Shown here: positions 22,615-29,209 of the stretch, in pieces
How positions within the stretch are numbered: the stretch's first letter is position 1
Layout: every line of letters starts with the position of its first letter
Source of the DNA: an uncultured Bacteroidales bacterium
Lineage (GTDB): Bacteria > Bacteroidota > Bacteroidia > Bacteroidales > Paludibacteraceae
Direction of reading: 5' to 3'
DNA length: 29,209 nucleotides
NCBI GenBank assembly: GCA_937911235.1
Contig: CALDPN010000145.1
Location: forward strand, 1 to 29,209
Notes under the pieces: model-generated
What the model saw: only the letters and a program-made list of their open reading frames with translations
Told to the model about the DNA's origin: nothing
Database searches by the model: none
Program-made: the position numbers and the translations under genes

Positions 22615-22992
22615 ATGGAAAATAACACAGAAAGAGATAAATTTGCAAGAAGTATAGGTGTGCAAGTAATAGAAGCCTTGCCAGAGAGAGCAGTTTGCAA
22701 ATTGGAAATAAATGAAAATCATTTAAATGGTTTAGGACTTGTCAATGGCGGTGTACTTTTTACCATAGGCGATTTAGCTATGGCAGTAGCAGCAAATGCC
22801 AACGGAAGTTCTACAGTAACATTAAGTTCTAATATAGAATTTATCAAGAGTGCTAGTAGTGGTACATTGGTTGCCGTGGCCACACCTATTAAAACAGGAA
22901 AAACAATTTCTAGATATAGGGTAGAAATTACATTAGAAGATACATCGCAATTAATAGCAGTACTTAATGCAACATCATTTACGATAGGATGA
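22615..22992 (+). CDS. PaaI-like hotdog-fold thioesterase
   Basis: This is a 125-residue hotdog-fold protein. The signature region HLNGLGLVNGGVLFTIGDLAMAVAAN (about 36-61) matches PaaI-type acyl-CoA thioesterases, with N in place of the usual H in the HGG motif and the acidic D of GDLA kept. The predicted role is hydrolysis of acyl- or aryl-CoA esters; the substrate is unknown. It starts 12 bases after the OmpA terminator, leaving little room for its own promoter. Its TGA overlaps the next ATG by four bases (22989-22992), tying it to the large PEP/pyruvate-binding gene. Confidence 0.85.
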   Translation: MENNTERDKFARSIGVQVIEALPERAVCKLEINENHLNGLGLVNGGVLFTIGDLAMAVAANANGSSTVTLSSNIEFIKSASSGTLVAVATPIKTGKTISRYRVEITLEDTSQLIAVLNATSFTIG

Positions 22993-25949
22993 ATAAAGGG
23001 AATATAAAGAAAATGTATTTTAAGGATACGTCGTTTGCCAATCTTATGATGGGACGTATCTACAATATCTTGCTTATTGCTAGTAAGTATGACGCTTTTA
23101 TGCTTGAGGAAGATGGTAGAATAGATGAGCTTATTTTCAACGAATATACTTCTTTAAACCTTAGATATCCGCCACGTTTTACCTTGGCATCGAATAGGGA
23201 GGAGGCAGAGGAACTACTAAAAATTACCTCATACGACCTTTTCATTATTATGCCATCTAAGGAAAATAGTTCTGTGTTTGAATATGCAAAAGAACTAAAG
23301 GATCATTTCCCTACCACGCCAGTTGTGTTGCTAACGCCATTTTCAAGAGAAGTGTTCCAAAGGGTATTCGCAGGCGAAGACTTAACAGCTGTGGATTATA
23401 TCTTCAATTGGCTAGGCGAACCAGACATTTTGCTTGCTATTGTTAAGCTTCTAGAGGATAAAATGAATGTGGACCAAGATGTGAAATCGGTGGGTGTGCA
23501 GGCCATTTTATTTGTAGAAGACTCCATACATTTTTACTCCGCACTGCTACCTTATTTATATAAGCACGTGTTTTTGCAGTCGCGTTCGTTTATGACAGAG
23601 GCATTAAATGAGCACGAGCAAATGCTTCGTATGCGTGGAAGACCAAAGATTCTTCTGGCTCGTAACTTTGAAGAAGCAAAATCGCTTTACGATAAATATC
23701 AAAAAAACCTTTTGGGGCTTGTTACCGATGTGCGTTTCCCAAAAGATGGAGAACTTTATGCTCGTTCTGGTATAGAACTTTGTGAATATATTAGAGAAAA
23801 AGATAAGTTCTTACCTATTATTATAGAGTCTTCAGAGGAGATAAACAAGGTTGAAGCAGACAGACTACAAGCTCACTTTATTAATAAGAGCAACTCTTTA
23901 ATGCACCTAGAGCTTAAAGAGGCTGTAACACACAACTTTGGTTTTGGTGATTTTAATTTCATCGATCCAGAAACACATTGGGTGGTGGCAGTGGTGAAGA
24001 ATTTAAAGGATTTACAACAAAAAATCTTTGAAATTCCATCTGAGTCACTATATCATCACTTGTCTAAAAACCACCTTTCACGTTGGCTATATTCTCGTGC
24101 CATGTTCCCGCTTGCAGAGTTTTTGCGAGGGCTGGCTGTGCAATCTATAGAAGAAGTGGCAGAGGCAAGAAAGATAATTTTTGACGCCATTGTTTACTAT
24201 AGAAAGGTGAAAAATAAGGGTGTGGTAGCAGTATTCCAAAGCGACAGGTTCGACAGTTATTCAAACTTTGCCCGCATTGGCGAAGCCTCTATGGGCGGAA
24301 AAGGGCGCGGCCTTGCGTTTCTAGACCTTATATCAAAGCGTAACGAGGAGTTCTTCGACTACGAAACCACACAAATTGTTATTCCTAAAACTGTGGTTAT
24401 TTGTACAGATAAGTTTGACGATTTCATGGAGCAAAATAATCTGTACGATGTGGCACAGTCTGAAGACCTAACCGATGAAGAAATTTTAAATCATTTCCTA
24501 GAAGCCAAGATTCCTGAAGATGTGTGGGCAGATCTTCGTGCTTTTGTAAATGTAATAAATACTCCTATTGCAGTGCGTTCGTCTTCGCTACTTGAAGATG
24601 CTCATTATCAGCCATTTGCAGGTGTGTATTCTACCTATATGGTGCCAAACAACAAGGATGATGTAAAATCTACTTTGTCTAAGCTTGGAGAGGCTATCAA
24701 GGCTGTGTATGCTTCTGTTTATTATAGCGGAAGTAGAAGTTATATGACTGCTACCAAAAACGTGATTTCTCGCGAGAAAATGGCGGTGGTGCTTCAAGAA
24801 GTGTGCGGTAAGGCATACGGAGACAGATTTTATCCATCTTTCTCTGGTGTGGCACGTTCGTTAAACTATTATCCAATAGGCGACGAAAAGGCAGAAGATG
24901 GTGTAGTAAACGTGGCTTTAGGATTAGGGAAATATATTGTTGATGGAGGTCAAACGCTGAGATTTTCTCCAAAACATCCACATAATATTCTACAAACAAG
25001 TTCGCTTGAGTTTGCTCTTAACGAAACTCAAACCTATTTCAATGCTCTTGATTTGGGTAAGATGGACTTTAAGCCACTTGTAGACGATGGTTTCAACCTT
25101 CATAGAATACACGTGCGCGATGCCGAAAAAGACGGCACACTTAAGTATATTGCTTCTACCTTCGACCCATACGACCAAATTATTCGTGACGGACTTTACG
25201 AGGGTGGTAGAAAGGTGATTACTTTTGCCAATATCCTTGAGCACGATGTGTTTCCGCTTGCGGATATTATTGACAAAGTTCTTAAGGTGGGCGAGAGAGA
25301 AATGGGTAGACCAGTGGAAGTGGAATTTGCAGTGAACTTAGATTATGAGAAAAACGAGCAAAACAAGTTCTATCTACTGCAAATAAGACCAATTGTAGAC
25401 CCAAATAAAGCGATAGATGAAGATTTAACTCTTATTCCTAAAGAGAATACATTAATAACATCTAAACAAGCCCTTGGCAATGGTATTTTAGAAGATATTT
25501 ACGACGTGCTTTATGTGAAAAAAGGCATGTTCAACCCTTCAAACAACCAACTTATTGCCTACGATATAGACAAATACAATAAGCAAATGCTTAAAGAAAA
25601 TAGACCTTATATCCTGATAGGTCCTGGCCGTTGGGGAAGTTCGGATACGTGGCTTGGTATTCCAGTGAAGTGGCCACATATTACTGGCGCAAAGGTAATT
25701 GTGGAGGCAGGTGAAACGAGTTATCACATAGACCCAAGCCAAGGAACTCACTTCTTCCAAAATCTTACTTCTTGCGGAAGTGCATATCTTACAGTAGATA
25801 GTTACGACGAAGAAGAATGTTTCAACGAAGACTTCCTTGAAACACTCGAAGTAGTGGAAGAGAATAAATATCTAAAATGGGTGCGTTCTTCTACGCCTTT
25901 AGTAGCGAAGGTAGATGGTAAGAAGAAACGCGCTGTAATACTACAATGA
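22989..25949 (+). CDS. Two-receiver PEP/pyruvate-binding-domain protein of unknown function
   Basis: This is a 986-residue cytoplasmic protein. Domain 1 (about 24-160) is a receiver-like fold with no phosphoacceptor Asp at the expected place (DLFIIMPS). Domain 2 (about 171-310) is an intact receiver: acidic pair E177-D178, phosphoacceptor D247 in VTDVRFP, S281/S282 and K300. A helical linker follows. Then comes a PPDK_N-type ATP-grasp core (about 425-810) with GEASMGGKGRGLAFL, PIAVRSSSLLEDAHYQPFAG and FYLLQIRPIV. The C-terminal part has GPGRWGSSDTWLG and PSQGTHFFQNL. There is no phosphohistidine swivel domain and no PEP-utilising TIM barrel, so it is not a standard PPDK or PEP synthase. Such proteins are widespread in Bacteroidota as 'PEP/pyruvate-binding domain' entries. 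A thioesterase overlaps its start. Confidence 0.82.
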   Translation: MNKGNIKKMYFKDTSFANLMMGRIYNILLIASKYDAFMLEEDGRIDELIFNEYTSLNLRYPPRFTLASNREEAEELLKITSYDLFIIMPSKENSSVFEYAKELKDHFPTTPVVLLTPFSREVFQRVFAGEDLTAVDYIFNWLGEPDILLAIVKLLEDKMNVDQDVKSVGVQAILFVEDSIHFYSALLPYLYKHVFLQSRSFMTEALNEHEQMLRMRGRPKILLARNFEEAKSLYDKYQKNLLGLVTDVRFPKDGELYARSGIELCEYIREKDKFLPIIIESSEEINKVEADRLQAHFINKSNSLMHLELKEAVTHNFGFGDFNFIDPETHWVVAVVKNLKDLQQKIFEIPSESLYHHLSKNHLSRWLYSRAMFPLAEFLRGLAVQSIEEVAEARKIIFDAIVYYRKVKNKGVVAVFQSDRFDSYSNFARIGEASMGGKGRGLAFLDLISKRNEEFFDYETTQIVIPKTVVICTDKFDDFMEQNNLYDVAQSEDLTDEEILNHFLEAKIPEDVWADLRAFVNVINTPIAVRSSSLLEDAHYQPFAGVYSTYMVPNNKDDVKSTLSKLGEAIKAVYASVYYSGSRSYMTATKNVISREKMAVVLQEVCGKAYGDRFYPSFSGVARSLNYYPIGDEKAEDGVVNVALGLGKYIVDGGQTLRFSPKHPHNILQTSSLEFALNETQTYFNALDLGKMDFKPLVDDGFNLHRIHVRDAEKDGTLKYIASTFDPYDQIIRDGLYEGGRKVITFANILEHDVFPLADIIDKVLKVGEREMGRPVEVEFAVNLDYEKNEQNKFYLLQIRPIVDPNKAIDEDLTLIPKENTLITSKQALGNGILEDIYDVLYVKKGMFNPSNNQLIAYDIDKYNKQMLKENRPYILIGPGRWGSSDTWLGIPVKWPHITGAKVIVEAGETSYHIDPSQGTHFFQNLTSCGSAYLTVDSYDEEECFNEDFLETLEVVEENKYLKWVRSSTPLVAKVDGKKKRAVILQ

Positions 25950-25989
25950 TTTTAAAGGGTCCTTTTTTCGTTGCAATTTTTTACAATAT

Positions 25990-26022
25990 TTTGTGAGAAA
26001 TGTAAATTTTTATATAATTTTG
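25990..26022 (+). promoter_or_regulatory. Promoter of the TPP-riboswitch/TonB receptor transcript
   Basis: TTTG (25990-25993), a 21-base gap, then TAATTTTG (26015-26022) is a very good Bacteroidota match. The start would be near 26028, giving a leader of about 170 bases that contains the riboswitch. Confidence 0.7.
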
Positions 26023-26077
26023 CACTGCGAACAGTTTGTATTAGCTGCAGATTCTGCAAATTGTTTATAGTGTTAAT

Positions 26078-26160
26078 TAACGGGGTGCCTTACTTTCAGG
26101 CTGAGATCATACCCATTGTACTGGATACGGATAATGCCGATACCAGGAGGGAAGCAGAAA
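26078..26160 (+). ncRNA. TPP riboswitch (THI element)
   Basis: The conserved elements are present in order: GGGGTGCC (26082-26089), GGCTGAGA (26099-26106), TACCC (26110-26114), then CTGGATACGG-ATAATG-CCGATACCAG (26121-26146) and GGGAAGC (26149-26155). GGGGT/TACCC form P2, CTGG/CCAG with CGG/CCG form P4-P5, and the TGAGA and ATAATG segments are the TPP-binding loops. It controls the TonB receptor starting at 26200. The closing P1 stem is not obvious; TTCTGC (26053-26058) and GCAGAA (26154-26159) could pair. Confidence 0.93.
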
Positions 26161-26199
26161 TATGTTACCCCATATTCTGTAATTTTAACAAAAGTTTTT

Positions 26200-28422
26200 A
26201 TGAAAAAGAACTACTTCTGGTCACTTTTGACCATGATGTGTCTTTGCGCATATGCTAATGCGCAGGACGACTTGTATGCAGACAGCATACGTCATTATGA
26301 GTTGGCAGAAATAAATGTAAGTGCCAATCAAGTCTCTTCTACTACTCCTATGGTACATTCTGTACTAAGCGAAAAACAAATTAAAGAAAACAATTATGGT
26401 AGAGATATCCCATATCTTTTGGAGTCTTTGCCTTCTGTAGTGGCTATGTCAGATGCAGGAAATGGAGTGGGTTATACAGAAATTAGAATGCGTGGTTACG
26501 ATGGTTCTCGCATAAACGTTACCACAAACGGTGTGCCAATGAACGATGCCGAAAGTCATAAAGTTTATTGGGTAAACACGCCAGATTTAATGTCTTCTAT
26601 GGGTAATATTCAAGTGGTGAGAGGTGCGGGTGCCTCTACAAATGGTACAGGTGCATTTGGTGGTGCCATTAATATGACCACAGACAACATCCCAGCCACT
26701 TTTGGCGGTGAAGTGGACCTATCTTATGGTAGTTTCAACACCAATAAAGAAGCTGTGAGAGTTTCTTCTGGTTTACTTGGAGGACATTGGGCAATAGACG
26801 GCAAACTTTCTCATATCTATAGCGATGGATATATGGAAAGAGCCACATCCGACCTGCTTTCTTATATGTTGCAAGCTGGTTACTATAGCGATAACACTAT
26901 CGTAAAGCTTCTTTCTTTTGGTGGCAAGGAGCAAACATACAATGCCTGGGACGGTATCACAAAAGACCAAATGGAAGAAAATAGAAGATACAACCCTTGC
27001 GGTGCTATCGAAGACAAGGAGGGCAATATTATTGGTTTCTACGACAACCAAAAAGACAATTATTTGCAAATAAACAACCAGCTCCAACTTACTCACAACT
27101 TCAATGCAAGTTGGAACTTAAACGCTACTTTGCACTACACCTACGGCAATGGTTATTACGACCAGTATAAAAATGCTCGCACACTAGAGGAGTACAAACT
27201 AACCACACTTTTAGACAAAGATGGAAATCTACTAGAAGAAAGCAATCTTATTCGTCAAAAACACATGTTCAACCACTTTGGCGGTTTGGTTACGTCGGCA
27301 AACTATAAAAACAACTCTGTTGATTTATCTTTGGGTGCGGCGTGGAGCACATACGGTGGAGACCACTTTGGAAGAGTGATAGATGTGCCAGATGCTGTAA
27401 ACTTTACCGAGCCTACCGAGTATTACAGAAACTCATCGCTTAAACACGACGGAAATATCTATGCTAAAATTAATTGGGAAGCATTTAAGGGTTTCCACCT
27501 TTATGGCGACATTCAGTATAGATATGTAAACCAAAAAATCAACGGTTACGACGATGTGTTTGACTATTCCACTGGCGATATGCTAAAAATGGATTTAGAT
27601 AAACATTTTCATTTTGTAAATCCAAAATTGGGTATTCTTTACAATTTCTGTAATTATCACAAAGCGTATGCTTCTTTGGCTATGGCAAATAGAGAACCTA
27701 CCCGCAAAGACTTTACTAACGCACCTATAGGAAGTGAGCCAAAGGCAGAAAGACTTTTAGACTTAGAATTTGGTTACCAACTAGAGCATAAGTACATAAG
27801 TCTGGGCGTTAATTTCTATTATATGTGGTACAAAGACCAACTTGTCTTAACTGGCGAGCAAAACCCAGACACATACGAGGCTCTTTATATGAACGTGCCA
27901 GAAAGCTATCGCCGAGGTATAGAACTTACTGTATCTTCTGCTCCTCTTTCTTGGCTTACCATCTCTGCGAATGCCACATTTAGCCAAAACAAAATTCTTG
28001 ATTACACAGAATATGTGTACAACGACGACACATACACCACCGATGCTTATTATATAGGCGAGAGCACCATTGCATATTCCCCAAGTGTGATTGCAGGCAT
28101 TGCGCTCGATTTTCATACCCACGGATTCACTGGCGTTTGGCGCACACAATACGTTAGTAAACAGTATATTACCAATGGTATGAACGAAAATCTGACAATT
28201 GACCCTTATTGTGTGTCTTCGGTAGATTTGTCGTACAAATTGGCTCTGCCAAAAGACAAGTCTATTCGCTTTGGTGTGCAAATAAACAACCTATTCAATA
28301 CTATGTATGCCGCAAACGCCTTTGCTTGGTCTGGTATTTACTCTGGCGTGCGCTACGACGAAGCATACTATCTGCCACAAGCAGGAATCAATGCTTTAGG
28401 TAATATTCGTTTCGAGTTTTAA
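26200..28422 (+). CDS. TonB-dependent outer-membrane receptor, TPP-regulated (probable thiamine uptake)
   Basis: This is a 740-residue receptor with a signal peptide (cleavage after ANA, near residue 22), a plug domain (about 50-160, with IRMRGYDGSRINVTTNGVPMND and GTGAFGGAINMTTD) and a 22-strand-type barrel ending in RFEF with a terminal Phe. The plug motif GAGAS...GAFGGAINM is standard. No N-terminal CNA-B carboxypeptidase-like extension, so it is not a SusC. The TPP riboswitch 40 bases upstream points to thiamine or a precursor as the cargo, as for the TPP-regulated outer-membrane receptors described in Bacteroidota. I chose ATG 26200 because the longer frame from 26116 would lie inside the riboswitch. 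No inner-membrane transporter gene follows in the window. Confidence 0.9.
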   Translation: MKKNYFWSLLTMMCLCAYANAQDDLYADSIRHYELAEINVSANQVSSTTPMVHSVLSEKQIKENNYGRDIPYLLESLPSVVAMSDAGNGVGYTEIRMRGYDGSRINVTTNGVPMNDAESHKVYWVNTPDLMSSMGNIQVVRGAGASTNGTGAFGGAINMTTDNIPATFGGEVDLSYGSFNTNKEAVRVSSGLLGGHWAIDGKLSHIYSDGYMERATSDLLSYMLQAGYYSDNTIVKLLSFGGKEQTYNAWDGITKDQMEENRRYNPCGAIEDKEGNIIGFYDNQKDNYLQINNQLQLTHNFNASWNLNATLHYTYGNGYYDQYKNARTLEEYKLTTLLDKDGNLLEESNLIRQKHMFNHFGGLVTSANYKNNSVDLSLGAAWSTYGGDHFGRVIDVPDAVNFTEPTEYYRNSSLKHDGNIYAKINWEAFKGFHLYGDIQYRYVNQKINGYDDVFDYSTGDMLKMDLDKHFHFVNPKLGILYNFCNYHKAYASLAMANREPTRKDFTNAPIGSEPKAERLLDLEFGYQLEHKYISLGVNFYYMWYKDQLVLTGEQNPDTYEALYMNVPESYRRGIELTVSSAPLSWLTISANATFSQNKILDYTEYVYNDDTYTTDAYYIGESTIAYSPSVIAGIALDFHTHGFTGVWRTQYVSKQYITNGMNENLTIDPYCVSSVDLSYKLALPKDKSIRFGVQINNLFNTMYAANAFAWSGIYSGVRYDEAYYLPQAGINALGNIRFEF

Positions 28423-28499
28423 ACACTAAATAAAAATTAGGGTCTTACATTATGGAGTAAGTTTTTGACTACATTAAACTACATTAAATAAAAATTTTG

Positions 28500-28507
28500 T
28501 ACATTTG
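28500..28507 (+). promoter_or_regulatory. -7 box for the truncated secreted-protein gene
   Basis: TACATTTG followed by C, a TAnnTTTG match 8 bases before ATG 28515. It implies an almost leaderless message. An exact 10-base tandem (ACTACATTAA twice, 28469-28488) lies upstream. Confidence 0.5.
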
Positions 28508-28514
28508 CAAAGTT

Positions 28515-28650
28515 ATGAGAAAATTATTCGTTTTATTAGTTGGAATTTTGTCTTTTGCAACAGCAATGGCAGAAGAAGGTGTAGTAATACTACATCAAGA
28601 TTCCATAATGGAGACCCTACTTGTTAAAAAAGAAGTTGCAGAAAAAGAAA
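28515..28650 (+). pseudogene. N-terminus of a secreted protein, cut by the right-hand junction
   Basis: ATG 28515 opens MRKLFVLLVGILSFATAMA, a clear signal peptide, then EEGVVILHQDSIMETLLVKK and a K/E-rich stretch. The VILHQDSIxxLL pattern resembles the start of Bacteroidota SPOR-domain cell-envelope proteins, but the SPOR domain itself is missing, so this is a guess. After residue ~46 the frame enters the hairpin array downstream of a foreign greA and reads nonsense until TGA at 28728-28730. The gene is therefore truncated by a junction near 28640-28651. Confidence 0.65.
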
Positions 28651-28721
28651 AGCTGCCCCATTGGGGCAGCTTCATTGGGCATCTGCCCAACTTCATTGAG
28701 GATGCGGCAGGCATCCTCAAT
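28651..28721 (-). terminator. Three tandem hairpins downstream of the foreign GreA
   Basis: In minus-strand order: ATTGAGGATGC/GCATCCTCAAT (28721-28711, 28705-28695), which includes the greA stop codon; TTGGGC/GCCCAA (28690-28685, 28680-28675); and AGCTGCCCC/GGGGCAGCT (28671-28663, 28659-28651) followed by TTTTCTTTTT. The last one is a classic terminator. The T tail coincides with the proposed junction. Confidence 0.8.
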
Positions 28722-29010
28722 AGGTGCTGATGGGAATGTCCGGGTCCTCCCCGGTCTTTTCCACCGAGCGGATCTGGACATAGTAGCTGTAGGTGGGGCT
28801 GGCCTCAATGAGGACCCGGTCTCCCACTTTTTTTCCCCACAGGGCCTTGCCCACGGGGGACTCGTCGGAAATGCAATTCTTGCGGGGATCGGCTTCCTGA
28901 GAGCCGACGATGGTATAGCAATCGGTTTCGCCGGTTTCCTTGTCCAGAACCTTCACGGTGCAGCCAAGACCGACACGACCGGTATGTTCTTCATTTTCAT
29001 CAAAATAATA
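28717..29010 (-). pseudogene. C-terminal domain of a second, foreign GreA-like factor
   Basis: The minus strand encodes TGRVGLGCTVKVLDKETG, YTIVGSQEADP, ISDESPVGKALWGKKVGD and a short tail ending ISTY. This is the GreA/GreB C-terminal FKBP-like domain, close to Firmicutes GreA. The N-terminal coiled-coil is missing; upstream of about 29010 the residues (MYYDQNINIRLGNYY) no longer fit GreA and the DNA becomes AT-rich. GC content of 28720-28970 is far above that of the core. It differs clearly from the complete Bacteroidales greA at 18796-19266, supporting a foreign origin. The exact break point is uncertain by a few tens of bases. Confidence 0.75.
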
Positions 29011-29024
29011 GTTTCCTAACCTAA

Positions 29025-29138
29025 TATTTATATTTTGATCATAATACATTGATGAAATTAAATTTGTCAGCTGGTGTTAATATTAAAATTGATGTTGCAC
29101 CTAGTTTAACTTTGGGAACAGTTTTTGTTCTAAAATAG
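29025..29138 (+). pseudogene. C-terminus of an outer-membrane barrel-like protein
   Basis: Following a TAA at 29022-29024, the frame reads YLYFDHNTLMKLNLSAGV, then NIKIDVAPSLTLGTVFVLK and TAG (29136-29138). Alternating strand residues followed by a final VFVLK are typical of the last strands of small bacterial outer-membrane barrels. The DNA is very AT-rich and the stretch after it ends in a Shine-Dalgarno-like AAGGGG (29200-29205), unlike the Bacteroidales core. A Fusobacteria-like source is possible but only a guess. Confidence 0.45.
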
Positions 29139-29209
29139 TTTTGGTAATATTTTGTTAAAATTAAAACAATCTAATTATAAAAAAGTCATTATTGATTTAA
29201 GGGGAAATA

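Noticed and set aside
22989..25949. Pyruvate phosphate dikinase or PEP synthase
   Set aside because: No phosphohistidine swivel domain and no TIM-barrel PEP domain. Receivers at the N-terminus are foreign to those enzymes.
26116..26199. Longer start for the TonB receptor at 26116
   Set aside because: It lies inside the TPP riboswitch. The signal peptide begins at ATG 26200.
25971..26258. Plus-strand ORF over the receptor leader
   Set aside because: It covers promoter and riboswitch elements and has no protein-like pattern.
28621..29019. Plus-strand ORF in the GC-rich right end
   Set aside because: It is the shadow of the GreA C-terminal domain on the minus strand.

Overview
Most of the window, about 1385 to 28650, reads as one continuous piece of a low-GC Bacteroidota genome, most likely Bacteroidales. 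The evidence is a GldJ-type gliding/type IX secretion lipoprotein, a TonB-dependent receptor under a TPP riboswitch, a folP-cdaA pair, a greA-HIT pair, A-rich start contexts with almost no Shine-Dalgarno sequences, and repeated TAnnTTTG -7 boxes, some with a TTTG -33 box. The two ends do not fit that genome. At the left, bases 1-~187 (fragment of a zinc-type alcohol dehydrogenase, minus strand) and ~187-1385 (sodium-pump decarboxylase subunits with strong Shine-Dalgarno sites and Clostridia-like codon use) look foreign. At the right, ~28650-29010 (GC-rich GreA C-terminus with a hairpin terminator array) and ~29025-29209 (AT-rich beta-barrel C-terminus) look foreign to the core and to each other. 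Genes are cut at each seam, so I read the contig as a metagenomic chimera; this is inference from the sequence alone.

Layout of the core. 1384-3160: 5'-truncated PepSY-like protein, DUF456 membrane protein, and a convergent FemAB/GNAT-like acyltransferase. 3233-5173: operon of a small ribbon-helix-helix-like protein, tadA and tyrS. 5258-5328: tRNA-Gln(TTG) with its own promoter and terminator. 5533-7017 (minus): acetyl-CoA hydrolase / succinate CoA-transferase family enzyme. 7073-8621 (minus): folP overlapping cdaA (c-di-AMP synthase). 8769-10301: gldJ and a strong terminator. 10370-16905: tight operon of an M16 peptidase, an O-methyltransferase, a 1008-residue TPR protein and an outer-membrane barrel. 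16945-18351: asnS, separated by a bidirectional terminator from minus-strand greA-HIT (18399-19266). 19267-19713: an unusually busy non-coding region with a terminator-like hairpin in the greA leader, a second bidirectional hairpin, a 30-codon ORF, two LacI-type CAAACGTTTG palindromes and the miaB promoter. 19714-21021: miaB. 21116-22546: an OmpA-family protein. 22615-25949: a hotdog thioesterase overlapping a 986-residue protein with two receiver domains and a PEP/pyruvate-binding ATP-grasp core. 26015-28422: TPP riboswitch and a probable thiamine-uptake TonB receptor. 28515-28650: start of a secreted protein cut by the right seam.

Most genes are housekeeping: translation (tyrS, asnS, tadA, miaB, tRNA-Gln, greA), folate, c-di-AMP, central carbon, and the cell envelope. 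No CRISPR array, insertion sequence, phage module or defence island was seen. The best candidates for something undescribed are the greA-miaB intergenic region, the two-receiver PEP/pyruvate-binding protein, and the TPR/barrel operon.
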